DNA of 64,000 nt, taken from positions 47,818,941 through 47,882,940 of the forward strand of contig OY821517.1 of assembly GCA_963682025.1 (NCBI GenBank). Direction: 5' to 3'. Source of the stretch: Cordilura impudica (Eukaryota > Arthropoda > Insecta > Diptera > Scathophagidae). The translations under genes and the position numbers were made by a program. The notes under the pieces were generated by a model that searched no databases, was not told where the DNA came from, and worked only from the letters and a program-made list of their open reading frames with translations. This document shows, one piece after another, positions 1 to 10,251 of the stretch (position 1 is its first letter; the number at the start of each line of letters is the position of its first letter).

Positions 1-214
1 TTAATGACTACAGTTTTGCTTCTCTTTAAACAAGATGCTTTTTTTCTAATTGTCAATTCTTCAAAAATATTTGTTTTGATAACTTACAATCAAAAAGAGA
101 TATTTATCTATTTTTCATTTCTAATTATGATAAGATTTAATAAAAAGGAAAAAGAAAAAGCAAATTATTTAGCATCAATGATTTGAATGTTTGTTACCGC
201 TCAAGGTTATAAAA
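1..214. other. AT-rich DNA, nothing recognised
   Basis: AT-rich sequence. A 60-codon open frame at 4-186 is low-complexity and shows no domain, so it is not called a gene. Confidence 0.5.
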
Positions 215-395
215 AAAAATCATGAGAATCCGATCACAGGGGAGATGTGTAAACATCTAGTAATTAAAGATTTTTTTATAGCACTTTTTTAAAATCAAAC
301 AGAAAGCGTCATCTAAGTATCACTTATAGCAATCAACCGCAGGGGCTCTGCTGATATAAAAATATTTATTATTTTTTTATTATTTCAACCGGTTA
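215..395 (+). repeat. Family C repeat, copy 1
   Basis: About 180 bp closely matching 36035-36212 and, in part, 43075-43235. Shared landmarks in order are GGAGATGTGTAAAC, a run ending GCACTTTTTTAAAATCAAAC, GCGTCATCTA, GGGGCTCTGCT and CCGGTTAATTTTTAA. Each copy runs directly into a TTTTTCATTTTT tract. No coding potential is seen and the family is not one I recognise. Confidence 0.75.
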
Positions 396-499
396 ATTTT
401 TAATTTTTCGTTTTTCATTTTTTATTTTTCATTTTTCATGTTATATTTTTCATTTTTTTTTTCATTTTTCTTTTTTCGTTTCTCTTTCGTTCTCTTTGT
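396..499 (+). repeat. TTTTTCA-type low-complexity tract
   Basis: Imperfect 6-8 bp units of the type ATTTTTC/ATTTTTT follow family C copy 1. The tract resumes at 1190-1288 on the other side of the mini-me copy. Confidence 0.7.
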
Positions 500-1189
500 G
501 CTGCCAAATATATTTGACCAAAAATATTTGACCTAGACCCATCTTTAATTATACCGATCGAATCAGAATCACTTTCTGAGTTGATTTAACAATGTCCGTC
601 CGTCCGTCCGTCTGTGTGTCCATGTAAAGCTTGTAATCAAACTGCAGGTCGCAAATATGAATATATTTTGATGAAATTTGGTACATAAGCTTTTATCGGC
701 CATGGGATGAACGCTGTTGAAATTGGTGAGAATCGGTCCATGTTCAGACCTAGCCCCCATACAAATTACCCATATGAAATCGACATAAATTTCCATAAGA
801 TCCAAATTGTCATATAGATCTTACTCACATTGGGTTTGTATGCGTTCATTACATCCACTAATGAGTAGTCCAAAAATGATCCCTTTGACCCCATATAGAG
901 GTGCTTCCCGATCTTCACTTAAATCTATTAAAAACAAAAATATTGCACTGATCCTTCTCAAATTTTGTTTATATATACTTTTGCAAAATACAAGAGACTT
1001 TACCAAACATGATCAGGATCGGCCCATTGTTGGACCAAGTCCCTGCAGCCAAAAAAATTAATAAAAATCCCACTCAAATTTGGTTTTTGCTTATTTTCTA
1101 TGTCCAGTTAGTTGGGCCTAAGAGATAGGGTCTCTAAACGCATGGTATAGGGTATCGTATAGTCGGTCTAGACCGACTATAATTTTTGT
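500..1189 (+). mobile_element. Mini-me/Helentron-like element A1, 5' truncated
   Basis: Non-autonomous element related by eye to the Drosophila mini-me/DINE-1 (Helentron-associated) group. It has the family body, a (GTCC)4-5 proto-microsatellite at 593-613 and the 3' palindrome TAGTCGGTCTAGACCGACTA near 1159-1179. The 5' stem-loop end seen in full copies (ATACCCTATACCAC...GGGTAT) is missing. It lies inside a TTTTTCA tract. Short open frames on either strand here are incidental. Confidence 0.8.
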
Positions 1190-1288
1190 TTTTGATTTCT
1201 CGTTTATCGTCTCTCATTTTTCATTTTTCGTTTTTCATTTTTCATTTAATTTTTTTTTTTATTTTTTCATTTTTTATTTTTCATTTTT
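1190..1288 (+). repeat. TTTTTCA-type tract, continuation
   Basis: The tract of 396-499 continues after the mini-me copy and then meets family D. Confidence 0.65.
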
Positions 1289-1289
1289 T

Positions 1290-1862
1290 AAAACTTGAAA
1301 AAGGAGTTTTCAAAATTTGTTCAAAAAAATTTTCCATTTTCGGTCTCAATGCATAAAAAGTTTACAAGGTGGTAATAAAACAATACTTCATATCTGAGTA
1401 CTTACTTACTAAAACAAAATGTTGGCTTTAATTAATTTCTTAAAGTTGAAAAAAATGCCATCAAATTTCATGACCTATTTTTTTTTTTTTTTTTGGCACA
1501 CTAGTGGTCTGTGGCATTTGCTATTTCTTGGCGACTTTATATTCGATTTTGAAGTTTTATAGGTTTTTGAAAAGAAAATTTAATACTGATCTCGAAGCAT
1601 ATAACAATTTGTCGGAAAAATTAAGCTGTAGAACTAAATTTTCGTAAAATATGAAAAAAAAGTCATATTTTCCCCATATAAACACACTTGAAATTTTCAA
1701 TCGCGTTGAGCCACCCCTAAATGTTTTTTGATTGGCCCAAAACTTTGTATTTCTCAGTTTTTTTTGTTATTCGCATATTTCTAGGGGGCGCGCCCGAGAG
1801 TTTGAACACTTTTTTTTATTAAGGGCCACCCTATGAACCACGTAGTGGTATAGTGTATAAAA
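1290..1862 (+). repeat. Family D repeat, copy 1
   Basis: Matches 54590-55190 and partly 31400-31655. Shared blocks are AAAACTTGAAAAAGGAGTT, GGTCTCAATGC, GTGGTAATAAAACAATACTTC, TTTGCTATTTCTTGGCGA and CCCCATATAAACACACTTG. It ends in a GC-rich palindrome (GGGGGCGCGCCC near 1785) and the block CCACGTAGTGGTATAGTGTATA, which resembles a degenerate mini-me 5' stem-loop in reverse. No open frame survives. Confidence 0.7.
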
Positions 1863-3060
1863 ATAACGAACAACTTTATTTTTGGATACGAGGGTGTATG
1901 TATGAGTATATGTGAGATAGACGCAAGTTCAAACCTAACGGCCCCCTAACCAATTACAACATAACAATTATTATTATTTTTAATATAATCACTGATGAAG
2001 GCTTAATTTTTTATTATTTATTTATTAGTATTTATTATAGACTTTAAGTTATTTCCAATGCGGCTTTTTATTATTAATATTATTTTTTATTAAATACCAA
2101 ATGATCTCAAATATACATACAAATGCAATTTACTTGTACAATCTGAAAGTTAAGTTGAGCATCTTTATTATTAAGACAATTTTTTTTTTTTGATTCGTTT
2201 GAAACAAAAAAAAATGTAATTATATTGGTTGCTTAAAGTTTTAATTGAACTATTTTACGTGATTAATCAACATATTGGTTAATGTTGTTTCTGCAATCAA
2301 TAGAAAAGAAAATATCGATAGAATGTTATAAACATTTGAAACCGAGAAAAAAACTTTTATTTTTTTCTTAGTAGCAGAGGTCTCACTGAAATTTGATCAA
2401 ATTCTTTTAACTTAAAATGAGATACTTTTTTTTAAACAAACTTTTAAGAAAAGAAAGACTAAAAAGAAAACAATTTTTTTGAAAAAATGAAACGGAAGCC
2501 AATATAAGACAAAACTCTAAAAACGTATACAAAATTCCCCTTTATGCAACATAAAGATTGATCTCCTAATATAAAATTTACAAATTATTGTTAATATATG
2601 AATAAAAAAGGAAAACAAATTGATTTAGAAATATATAGCTGCCCCATGAACTTCTTTATTTAGTAATTCTTGTTGACTTAGTTTTAGGAAATTATTTTAA
2701 AATTTAGAATCCTTTTTATAGTAAATCAAAAAATGAAAATATTTTCATCAGTTTTGTTTGGCAATGTACAAACCATTAAATACATAAATACTTTTTATAA
2801 ATATTTTAATATTGAACTTTGCTTGCTCCCAAGAAAGATCGAATGTTCTTTCTTTAAATAAAACAAAAAGCATTAGTACATATTTTACGAAATCTTATCT
2901 ATATTCTGCAAAAATCTTATCAATAACAAAAAGCAGTAGATAATTTGTTTGGTAAAAATTTAAATTTATATACATTGACTGAAACCAACCAAATGAGAAT
3001 CCAAGCAAAGAGCTATACTATTTAAGCCTCTTCTAATATAACAAACTAAAATATAAAACA
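1863..3060. other. AT-rich spacer, nothing recognised
   Basis: About 1.2 kb of AT-rich DNA with many T and A runs. I see no open frame of note, no terminal repeats and no similarity to the other families in the window. Confidence 0.5.
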
Positions 3061-3067
3061 ACATACA

Positions 3068-3092
3068 TTATTATTATTATTATTATTATTAT
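3068..3092 (-). repeat. (AAT)n tail of LINE copy 1
   Basis: (TTA)8 on the plus strand, i.e. an AAT/TAA-type 3' tail on the LINE strand, directly after AATTAATAAAGAAAT. Short microsatellite tails of this sort are typical of several LINE clades. Confidence 0.75.
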
Positions 3093-3106
3093 TTCTTTAT
3101 TAATTT

Positions 3107-3144
3107 CCTGTACAACAAGACATGTCTTATAATTAAAGTACAGG
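3107..3144 (-). other. LINE 3' UTR stem-loop, copy 1
   Basis: On the minus strand, CCTGTAC pairs with GTACAGG (7 bp). Between them AAGACATGTCTT forms an inner stem. The structure lies just upstream of the AAT tail. LINE copy 2 has the same architecture at 53327-53365 with different, compensating bases, which supports a real RNA structure. Confidence 0.65.
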
Positions 3145-3286
3145 ATTTTCATCGTTCAAAAATTCGCCACAAAATTAAAATACAATAAAAAAAATAATTA
3201 TAAGTTATTTAAAATAAAGTAAAATAAATACAAGAAATTATTAAAATTCATGAATTTAAAAAAAAAAAAATGAAAATTAAATATAT

Positions 3287-4262
3287 TTAAACAAAGTAAC
3301 TAAACAAAAATTTCTTAAAATGTATAGCGTTGCTAACTAATTGTTGGTTGTGTGGAATTGCATTCCAAAGACGTGTGGCGTTTATGAAAAATTGCCATTC
3401 TAACACAAGGCATCGACGCATAGAAATAATAAGTTTTTTGCCCCTTCTGGATCTAGCAAACTGTATTTGATCATAAAGATATAGGGGTTTCTCAGTGTAA
3501 ATAATTTTGTGCAAAAACATTAAAACCCTTATATTAATAAGGTTATCGAATGAGACTCCATAAAGACTTTTTGAGAAAGTCGAAACGCTATCACGTTTCT
3601 TCAGTCCATAAACATATCTAACAATATTGTTGTACAAAATATTTAGCTTTTTCTTGCTGGCGTAGTCCCAGTTGCCAAAAAGTTCACAGCCATAAAGTAG
3701 ACCAGGAATTATGTATGCCTTTGCAAGAAGATGTCTTACTCTTAACGGCGTAAAATACTGAGTTACCCAAAGCGATCTTAGCTTTATATACGTTTGAAAC
3801 ACAAGTGTATCTACGTGGCTTGACCAAGTCAAGTTGTTATTGAAAACTATTCCAAGATTTTTTACCTTTTTTACAATCTCGATTTTCTGATGGTTTATTA
3901 GTATATCATGTTCAAGAACAGGCTGAAAAGTTTTTTTATGAATAATCAAACATTTTGATTTATGCGGGTTGAGACAAAGTCCATTTGCAGTGGCCCAAAA
4001 ATGTATTTTATTAAGGTCATAGTTTAGCTTTTCAACATTTTCTTCTATGGAGCTTACTGGACTACTCAGATACAGCTGAACGTCGTCCGCATACATGTGT
4101 ATTTTGCAGTGAGATAGTTGTTGTGGCAAATCATTGGCATAGATGGAAAAAAGAAGTGGACCCAGAATCGATCCTTGAGGTACGCCTCTCGTGAGTGTTA
4201 CAGGTCTTGAGGTCGAATTATTAACGTATACAGATTGAGTCCGATTTGTGAGGTATGAATGT
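3287..4262 (-). pseudogene. LINE reverse transcriptase, C-terminal part
   Basis: Product: the catalytic half of a non-LTR reverse transcriptase, which copies the element RNA at a nicked target. The frame is open from about 4260 to a stop at 3287. It contains the palm motif GVPQGSILGPLLFSIY (about 4189-4142), the active-site YADDVQLY (about 4094-4071), ATANGL, and the thumb-side NLGI and YGCE motifs. The tail ends without an RNase H domain. It is separated from the upstream RT segment by a single frameshift or stop near 4262 (STSTQL then stop). Of the LINE pieces in this window it has the best-preserved active site. Whether the whole element could retrotranspose is ruled out by the Transib insertion and frameshifts. 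Confidence 0.85.
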
Positions 4263-4711
4263 TAAAGCTGCGTAGAAGTGGATGAAAAGTTAAAAAAGTG
4301 TTTTAGTTTCATACATAGTGTTTGATGGTTTACTGTATCGAACGCCTTTGAATGGTCGAGAAGTACCAAAAAGTTTATGTTACCACAATCAAGTTCACGT
4401 CTTATGTTCTCGGTTACATTAACCAAAGCTGTAGTACAACTGTGGTTAGAACGAAATCCGGACTGCTTGTCAGACATTAGTGGTTTTCGTTTATATAATT
4501 GCTCATTTGTAGATGTAGTAGTTTTTCCATTACTTTTGATAGAAAGCTTAATATAGCTATTGGGCGATACTCCGTTTTCGATTTTGGAATAGGTATTATT
4601 TTTGCATATTTCCATTGATGTAATAATGGTGTTAAATAGGTGTGTTATATAAGGCAATATTAATGGCAAAATGATCTTGATAAACTTGGGATGTAAGTTA
4701 TCGAAACCCAC
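4262..4711 (-). pseudogene. LINE reverse transcriptase, N-terminal part
   Basis: RT fingers and early palm of LINE copy 1. Visible motifs are GFDNLHPKFIK at the N-terminus, SDKQSGFRSNHSC, and LLDHSKAFDTVNH, which carries the first palm aspartate. The middle (NTYSKIENGVSPNSYIKL and following) is scrambled relative to the usual PIPK.....YRPI block, suggesting small compensating frameshifts. It starts exactly at the CGGCG target duplication (4711-4715) of the Transib. The frame shifts relative to the next segment at 4262. Confidence 0.8.
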
Positions 4712-5313
4712 GGCGCACAGTGGTCAATTTCGCGAGATAGCGGTCAAAACTCTATAACTTTTGACCGGATCGGTATTTTTTTACGCAATTTGTTTTGTTC
4801 AATAGGAGGGACCTTAAGCTTCAATTTGCGTGTTCAAACGTAAAAATCGACTGATAGGAACGTAAGTAATTTGGAGTTAAAAATGCATTTTAATTTTTTG
4901 TTAAGTTTCCATGTAAAAGTTGAATATTTTTAAATTTTAAATAGGTATTTTTTTATAATTTCTTATTTTCTTCAATCGTATTTTACAACCAATACTTATT
5001 TATTATTCCTAAACTAAATTTTGGTCAGAAAATGCCAACATTTGGCCCCTGACATTTATTTAGTCTCAATATTCACAGGGGCTGGTTTTTTTGGAAGAAA
5101 GTTAATTCTTGTGAGGATTAAACTGAAAAATAACACTGAAATTCCCAACAATATCAATACCATTTGGATATATTATATACAGAACACAACATCGATAAAA
5201 TTTTAAGTAAACTTTTACTATTGATTTAAAGTGCACATATATTTTATTTAAATGTATTAATAAAAATTTATACTAAAATTAGAAACAAATTATAATCTTT
5301 AAACTAGTATTTA

Positions 5314-6039
5314 TTAATCAATATTAGTAAAAATTTCTTCCAAATAGCTTTGATTTTCATTTTGCAGTAGTTGTTTAGCTTCTTCATCTAACTCTAATGA
5401 GGTTGATTTCCATTTTTGTCGAATACTGGACATACATGGGTCTGATGTGCACAACAAAATATTAATAAGATCTTCATTAGTACAATATCTGGAAATTTTT
5501 CTTGTATTGTGCTCGCGAAAGAATCTGTAGTCTTTGTTCCTTTTTTCTTGGGCTTCTTCTGAGAGATCTCCAATTGGAAGCATATTGTGCTGAATTATTT
5601 GATCCCCATGGAACAAAATTTTGTGAACTGTGGTTGGCATATGTCTCCAAGAATATTTTTGGTTATAAAGGGTTGCAGTCTCATTAGCATACTGACCAAA
5701 TTTTGTTGCATCTATCTTTTTGCTACATGCTATAACTTGTAATATGATTTGGAATCGTCGTATTAAATCATAATCTACTCCAGTTATAGAAGCTGCAGTT
5801 TCTGGATCGGAAAAAAATCCACTTGCTGTGTTTCCATCATTAGAATTTCCTTCTCCTTGCTTTGGCTGGTCAATTATAAGGCCTATCTCACGGTATTTTT
5901 CTTGAATATCTTTTTTTTTTTGCTTTCTTTTTTCCAAATTTTCTTTGTTGTTTCTCACTGTTTCGCCTGACGGGCCAAATTCCAAATCGTATCCCAATTT
6001 AAGAATATGTTCCATAAAACGAATTCTAGCATGAATCAT
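5314..6039 (-). pseudogene. Transib transposase, C-terminal part (RAG1-core-like)
   Basis: Roughly 240 residues of a Transib transposase, the DDE recombinase family from which the RAG1 core derives. In order: an ARIRFMEH segment; a KK-rich linker; LIIDQPKQGEGNSNDGNT; a YSWRHMP..VHKILFHG block; then LPIGDLSEEAQEKRNKD, FFREHNTRK, TNEDL and SDPCMSSIR. The glutamate in SEEAQE-RNK is the likely third catalytic residue by analogy to the RAG1 SEGNESGNK region (family knowledge, not tested). The frame overlaps the upstream part by a few bases (6026-6039), so a single frameshift separates the two. Confidence 0.85.
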
Positions 6040-6690
6040 TAAAACTATCGTCTTGTGTTGGTGGTTGGCTCAATTGACTTGATGTTTTTTGGCATATGGT
6101 GCATTTTGACGATGACTTTGTTTTGGTTAAAGCTTGTGCAACTTTTCCACCAATCATTGTGAGACACATTTTAAAATTTAGTTCAATGTCTTGGTCATCA
6201 AATTTAAATGTTACTGGTTGAAGTTCTTTAATTTGATCATTTATTTTTTGAACTTCTTCATCTATGACATCTTGAGTCTCCTTTTTGTAAGCAAACTTTA
6301 TTGGTCTACAAAATTTTGTTGACGAGGGAATTTCATTCTTCCATACATCTATCTCTGCAGCTCTACTAGTTGACGGCTCTGAACCAATATAAGTTTTTGT
6401 TAAACGTAATGGAACGAAAGAAATCATGAATAAATTGGCATCTGATGAATTTTCCGCATTACATTGTTTGTATTGTTTCTGGCCAGAAGACGCATCAGAT
6501 TCCCATTTAGAAATTAAAGTCATGCTGCAATTTTTAAACTTCTTCAAATAGTCAGCATCAAATGTCTTTAATAATCGTTCTGCAGTGTGTTCAAGAAGAT
6601 CCTGCAATTTTATTTCTGCTGAACTTGAAGTTACACTAATAGCAGTTGGTGAAGGTAAGCAATCTTTTTTGGCAGAAACTATAACTCGCT
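6026..6690 (-). pseudogene. Transib transposase, N-terminal/central part
   Basis: Upstream portion of the same transposase. The frame is open from about 6690 (upstream in-frame stop near 6697) through an ATG at 6607 to 6026. It shows SKWESDASSGQKQYKQ, whose aspartate matches the first catalytic Asp position in the Transib K-W---D-SSG block. Next come SDANLFMISFVPLRL, RPIKFAYKKET and a CTICQKTS zinc-ligand pair comparable to the family CYICGATS. The N-terminal domain expected in a 650-700 aa Transib protein is not visible upstream. With the frameshift near 6030 the copy is inactive as read. Confidence 0.8.
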
Positions 6691-7350
6691 ATGATGGTTC
6701 GCTTCCGCAATTCTGTATATTGGTTTTTAGTCATTTTCAAATCCAAAAAAAAAAAAAAATGAATGCATGGATTAATATACTATTGCTCGAAGTTTCAACA
6801 TGATCTTTTTTACCTCGTTGAAACATAATATAACAGGTAGTTGGTTTTACCAGTTATTTCCATTGGTTTTAAATTTATTTGCAATTTTCACGTATTTAAG
6901 TTGTGTGATATTAGATGGCAATAAAATCTTTTTTACCTTTTCCAAATGAATTGTCAGATACCACATAATTTGAGAGTTCTATTGTCATTTTTGTCAAAAT
7001 TTTGATACACCCTTCTATGTGTACTAGGTCCAAATATGGACCAACTTCTCCTAATTTCAACAGAATTATTTTTTGGGTCAATAAGAACTCTTGTACAAAA
7101 TTTCATCAAAATATATGCATAATAGCCACTTTCACACACAAATAACTTCTCAAAAAATATGACGTTCATTTGTACCGAATATCTTACCTTGGGTCAGAAA
7201 AATTGCTGTAGCTCAAAAAGTGCAGTCCCGATGCATGGACATGTATAAATAGGAATGTAGGGCAGAGTTAGGACTACAAAATAGTAAATTTGTGTTTTGA
7301 CTCAGCTTGACTCACAGGAGTTGTGCTCTATGAAGTAGGAAATTTCCGAG

Positions 7351-7630
7351 AAATTTGACCTTTTTTAAAAAAAAAATTTAAAGTGTTCTGAAATCAGTAG
7401 AGCTTCAATTTTTTTTACCAGTAATAGGAAATAAATTAGGTTACAACACAAAATTTATTTCGTCCAAAAATCTTGAAAAACAAAAAAGAGAAATTTGACC
7501 TTTTTTAAAAAAAAAATTTAAAGTGTTCTGAAATCAGTAGAGCTTCAATTTTTTTTACCAGTAATAGGAAATAAGTTAGATAACAAAACAAAATTTATTT
7601 CGTCCAAAAATCTTGAAAAACAAAAAAGTT
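7351..7630. repeat. Tandem duplication, 2 x 140 bp, inside Transib
   Basis: 7351-7490 and 7491-7630 are nearly identical, both starting AAATTTGACCTTTTTTAAAA and containing GTGTTCTGAAATCAGTAGAG. They sit in the subterminal 5' region of the Transib on its strand. Few differences separate them, so the duplication is younger than the element's coding decay. Confidence 0.85.
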
Positions 7631-7859
7631 ATGATCATTTAAACTTTAAAAATTAACTAAAAATATCATAAATTTACTAAATTCTGAAAAAGCCCATTTT
7701 GGACCACCCTGTTCTCAGTGAAATAGTTGAAATAGATTCTAATTTTTTGGCTTCCGAGGTTTACTACTGTCTACTTTCATACGAGTCTAATAGCTTTAAA
7801 ATCGGAGAACAAAAACCAAAAGGAGTTTTGGCCGCTATCTCAAAATATTGACCACAGTG

Positions 7860-8784
7860 CGGCGTTTGATTTTATTAATGAAAAACAGGATAATACATCA
7901 AACTGACTAACACAAGAAAACTCAAATGCAGTTTGTTCAAAAGAGGAGCTATTATTCATAATATTGTTGTTCGAATCTGTACTGTTCACTATTGTCGTCG
8001 GAAGATAAGTGAAAATGCTATTAAGTTCGTTTGCATCAATTGGGCAGGTTTCATTTTTATTATTTTTGCCAATACCAATATCTCGAATGGTTTTCCATGT
8101 ATCCTTGGAGTCAATGGCGGATGAAAATCGTTCGGAATAGTAATTAGTTTTAGCCATTCTTATTTTATAATTAGCCTCACTTCTAGCAGTGCGAAAATCG
8201 AGTTTCAATTCATTCGTTTTGAAACGTTTCCACCGGGAATAAGCAAAATCTCTGCGTTGTATTGATTGCTGGACATCAGTTGAAAACCATGATTTACTCT
8301 TTGTGGTAACTTTTTTCTTTTTTAACGTAACTGTATCATCAAAAAGGCTTAAGATATTACGTTCTAAAAACTCCAACTGATCATCAACAGAAGTCATTTG
8401 GTATATTTGGTTCCAATTGAATAAGTTGAAATTTTCATACAACAAACTATAGTTAAGATTCTTGTAATCACGATAGGAGAAAAAAATTTGATCTTCTTGG
8501 TGAAGCTGGAAATCATAGGCTAGAAAAACCAGATCATGTTTAGAAAAACTGGAAGCTGAGATTTGATCATACAGCAGGACATTCGATGGATTAGCGACAA
8601 ATATTAGATCAATCAATGTACTGCTGGACGTTGCAAAGTGTGTTGGTGTTGTAATATTCGTTGGTGTAAGTCCTAATGACTGCATACTATCTTTAAACGA
8701 CGATTCTTTTAGTAGATTCGAATTGAAATCTCCCAAAATTGCTATATCATTGTAAGGCATGGTTAAGATTTCCATTTTGTTCAT
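7860..8784 (-). pseudogene. LINE endonuclease (C-terminal half) and linker to RT
   Basis: Second half of the APE-like endonuclease that nicks the target for LINE integration. Motifs are ILGDFNSN (catalytic D and N), LIDLIFV and SKHDLVF (terminal catalytic His). A basic linker to the RT follows, with SWFSTDVQQSIQRRD. The frame reaches the Transib junction at 7860 and would continue into the RT at 4711. It is offset from the first half at 8784-8804 by a frameshift or small gap. Confidence 0.8.
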
Positions 8785-8803
8785 AAAATCGGCAAAAGGT
8801 ACA

Positions 8804-9280
8804 TCACGTTTGGGTCAGCATTTTTCTTCCAGATGATGAGATTTCAATAAAAATATACTCAATTCTGTCATTTTCTTCCGCCTTGCAACGAAAACTACAT
8901 GTTATAGTATTTTTGACGTATATTGCCACACCACCTCCTCCTCTTCCACTTCTATTAAACCGAAATACTTTATAACCATCTAAGCAAATGAGGCTATCCG
9001 GAATAGATTCATCGAGCCATGTTTCAGAAACACACACTACATCAATATTTGATTTTTCGAAAACGAATCTGAACTCATCAATTTTGCACATTAAACTTTG
9101 TACGTTTATGTGGCAGATTTGTACTCCTTTCTTTTGTTTCGCCAAGATTTTTACCATATTAAACGTCACATCTTTAGAATTTCCACTTATGTTAACAACA
9201 ATGTTCATTAAAATAAAATTCAAATACTGAACTAAAAGCAACGCGATATATACGTGTTTTTTTTGGCCTTGAAAAGACAA
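8804..9280 (-). pseudogene. LINE endonuclease, N-terminal half
   Basis: First half of the APE endonuclease: CHINVQSL (motif I Asn), VCVSETWLDESI (motif II Glu) and a glycine-rich GRGGGGVAIYVK strand. The first 25 or so residues after the ATG are hydrophobic and may be 5' UTR translated by chance, so the true start could lie further in. The frame breaks at 8804 before the second half. Confidence 0.8.
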
Positions 9281-9409
9281 TTTTTTTAGCGTTAGTATTT
9301 TTTATTTTTTATTTTCTATTTTTACAAACATAAATATTTAAATGTTTTTGATTTATTTAAACTAAAAACATTTGATTTTGAGCCTGATTAAAATCTTACT
9401 CAACCAATA
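9281..9409. other. AT-rich spacer
   Basis: T- and A-rich DNA between the LINE and mini-me A2. No feature seen. Confidence 0.4.
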
Positions 9410-10200
9410 AAACAAGTAAGAAAATTATAGTCGGTCTAGACCGACTATATGACACCCTATACCATGCGTTTAGAAACTCTATCTCTTAGGCCCAACTAAC
9501 TGGACATAGAAAATAAGCAAAAACCAAATTTGAGTGGGATTTTTATTAATTTTTTTGGTTGCAGATATGAAAAAGTTCATATCGGATGATATATCTATAT
9601 GGGGACTAGGTCCAAAAATGGACCGATCCTGACCATGTTTGGTAAAGTGTTTTGTATTTTGCAAAAATATATACAAACAAAATTTGAGAAAAATCAGTGC
9701 AATATTTTTGTTTTTTAATAGATTTAAGTGAAGATCGGGAAGCAGCTCTATATGGGGTCAAAGGGATCATTTTTGGACTACTCATTAGTGGATGTAATGA
9801 ACGCATACAAACCCAATTTGAGTAAGATCTATATGACAATTTGGATCTTATGGCAATTTATGTCGATTTCATATGGGTAATTTGTATGGGGGCTAGGTCT
9901 GAACATGGACCGATTCTCACCAATTTCAATAGCGTTCATCCGATGGCCGATAAAAGCTTATATACCAAATTTCATCATAATATATTCATATTTGCGACCT
10001 GCAGTTTGATTACAAGCTTTACATGGACACACAGACGGACGGACGGACGGACGGACGGACGGACATTGTTAAATCAACTCAGAAAGTGATTCTGATTCGA
10101 TCGGTATAATTAAAGATGGGTCTAGGTCAAATAGTTTTGGTTGTTACAAACAGCAGCACAAAGTCATTATACCCAAACCACATAGTGGTATAGGGTATAA
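9410..10200 (-). mobile_element. Mini-me/Helentron-like element A2, full length
   Basis: A complete copy on the minus strand. The 5' end (plus-strand 10167-10200) is the stem-loop ATACCC...TATAGGGTAT. The 3' end (9411-9447) carries the TAGTCGGTCTAGACCGACTA palindrome and terminates CTTACTTGTTTT on its own strand. ATACCCTATACCA occurs in inverted orientation near both ends, as subterminal inverted repeats expected of Helentrons. The proto-microsatellite is (GGAC)6-7 at 10035-10062. Non-coding; apparent open frames inside it recur in the other copies because the copies are alike. Confidence 0.85.
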
Positions 10201-10251
10201 TGATAATTACAAATCCCAAGTGCAAAAGCTCGAAAATAAGATTTTTTTTTT

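Larger units (their letters stand above)
4711..7864 (-). mobile_element. Transib DNA transposon, copy 1
   Basis: 3144-bp element (4716-7859) with termini CACAGTGGTC at the left and CACTGTGGTC (reverse complement) at the right. The inverted repeat extends about 38 bp, including GATAGCGG(T/C)CAAAACTC on both sides. It is flanked by a 5-bp duplication CGGCG (4711-4715 and 7860-7864). Five-base CG-rich duplications (CGNCG type) and CACAGTG-like ends are known Transib properties; the ends resemble the heptamer of V(D)J recombination signals. The encoded protein on the minus strand matches the family. The insertion splits a LINE coding frame. Confidence 0.9.
3068..9280 (-). mobile_element. LINE copy 1 (APE-type non-LTR retrotransposon), split by Transib
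   Basis: Reading on the minus strand: APE endonuclease (9280-7860), then RT (4711-3287), a 3' UTR stem-loop (3107-3144) and an (AAT)n tail ending at about 3068. The two halves are separated by the Transib at 4716-7859. If that element and one CGGCG duplicate are removed, the frame runs straight from the endonuclease-RT linker into the RT. RT and endonuclease motifs fit the CR1/Jockey group without RNase H; the clade cannot be fixed by eye. The start lies at or beyond 9280 and no ORF1 is seen, so the copy may be 5' truncated. Confidence 0.85.

Noticed and set aside
807..1061. Recurring 60-95 codon frames in all mini-me copies
   Set aside because: They recur because the copies are alike. They occur on both strands, overlap the (GTCC)n tract and show no conserved start or codon pattern.
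10035..10062. (GGAC)n arrays as independent microsatellites
   Set aside because: Each lies at the same place within a mini-me copy, so it is part of that element.
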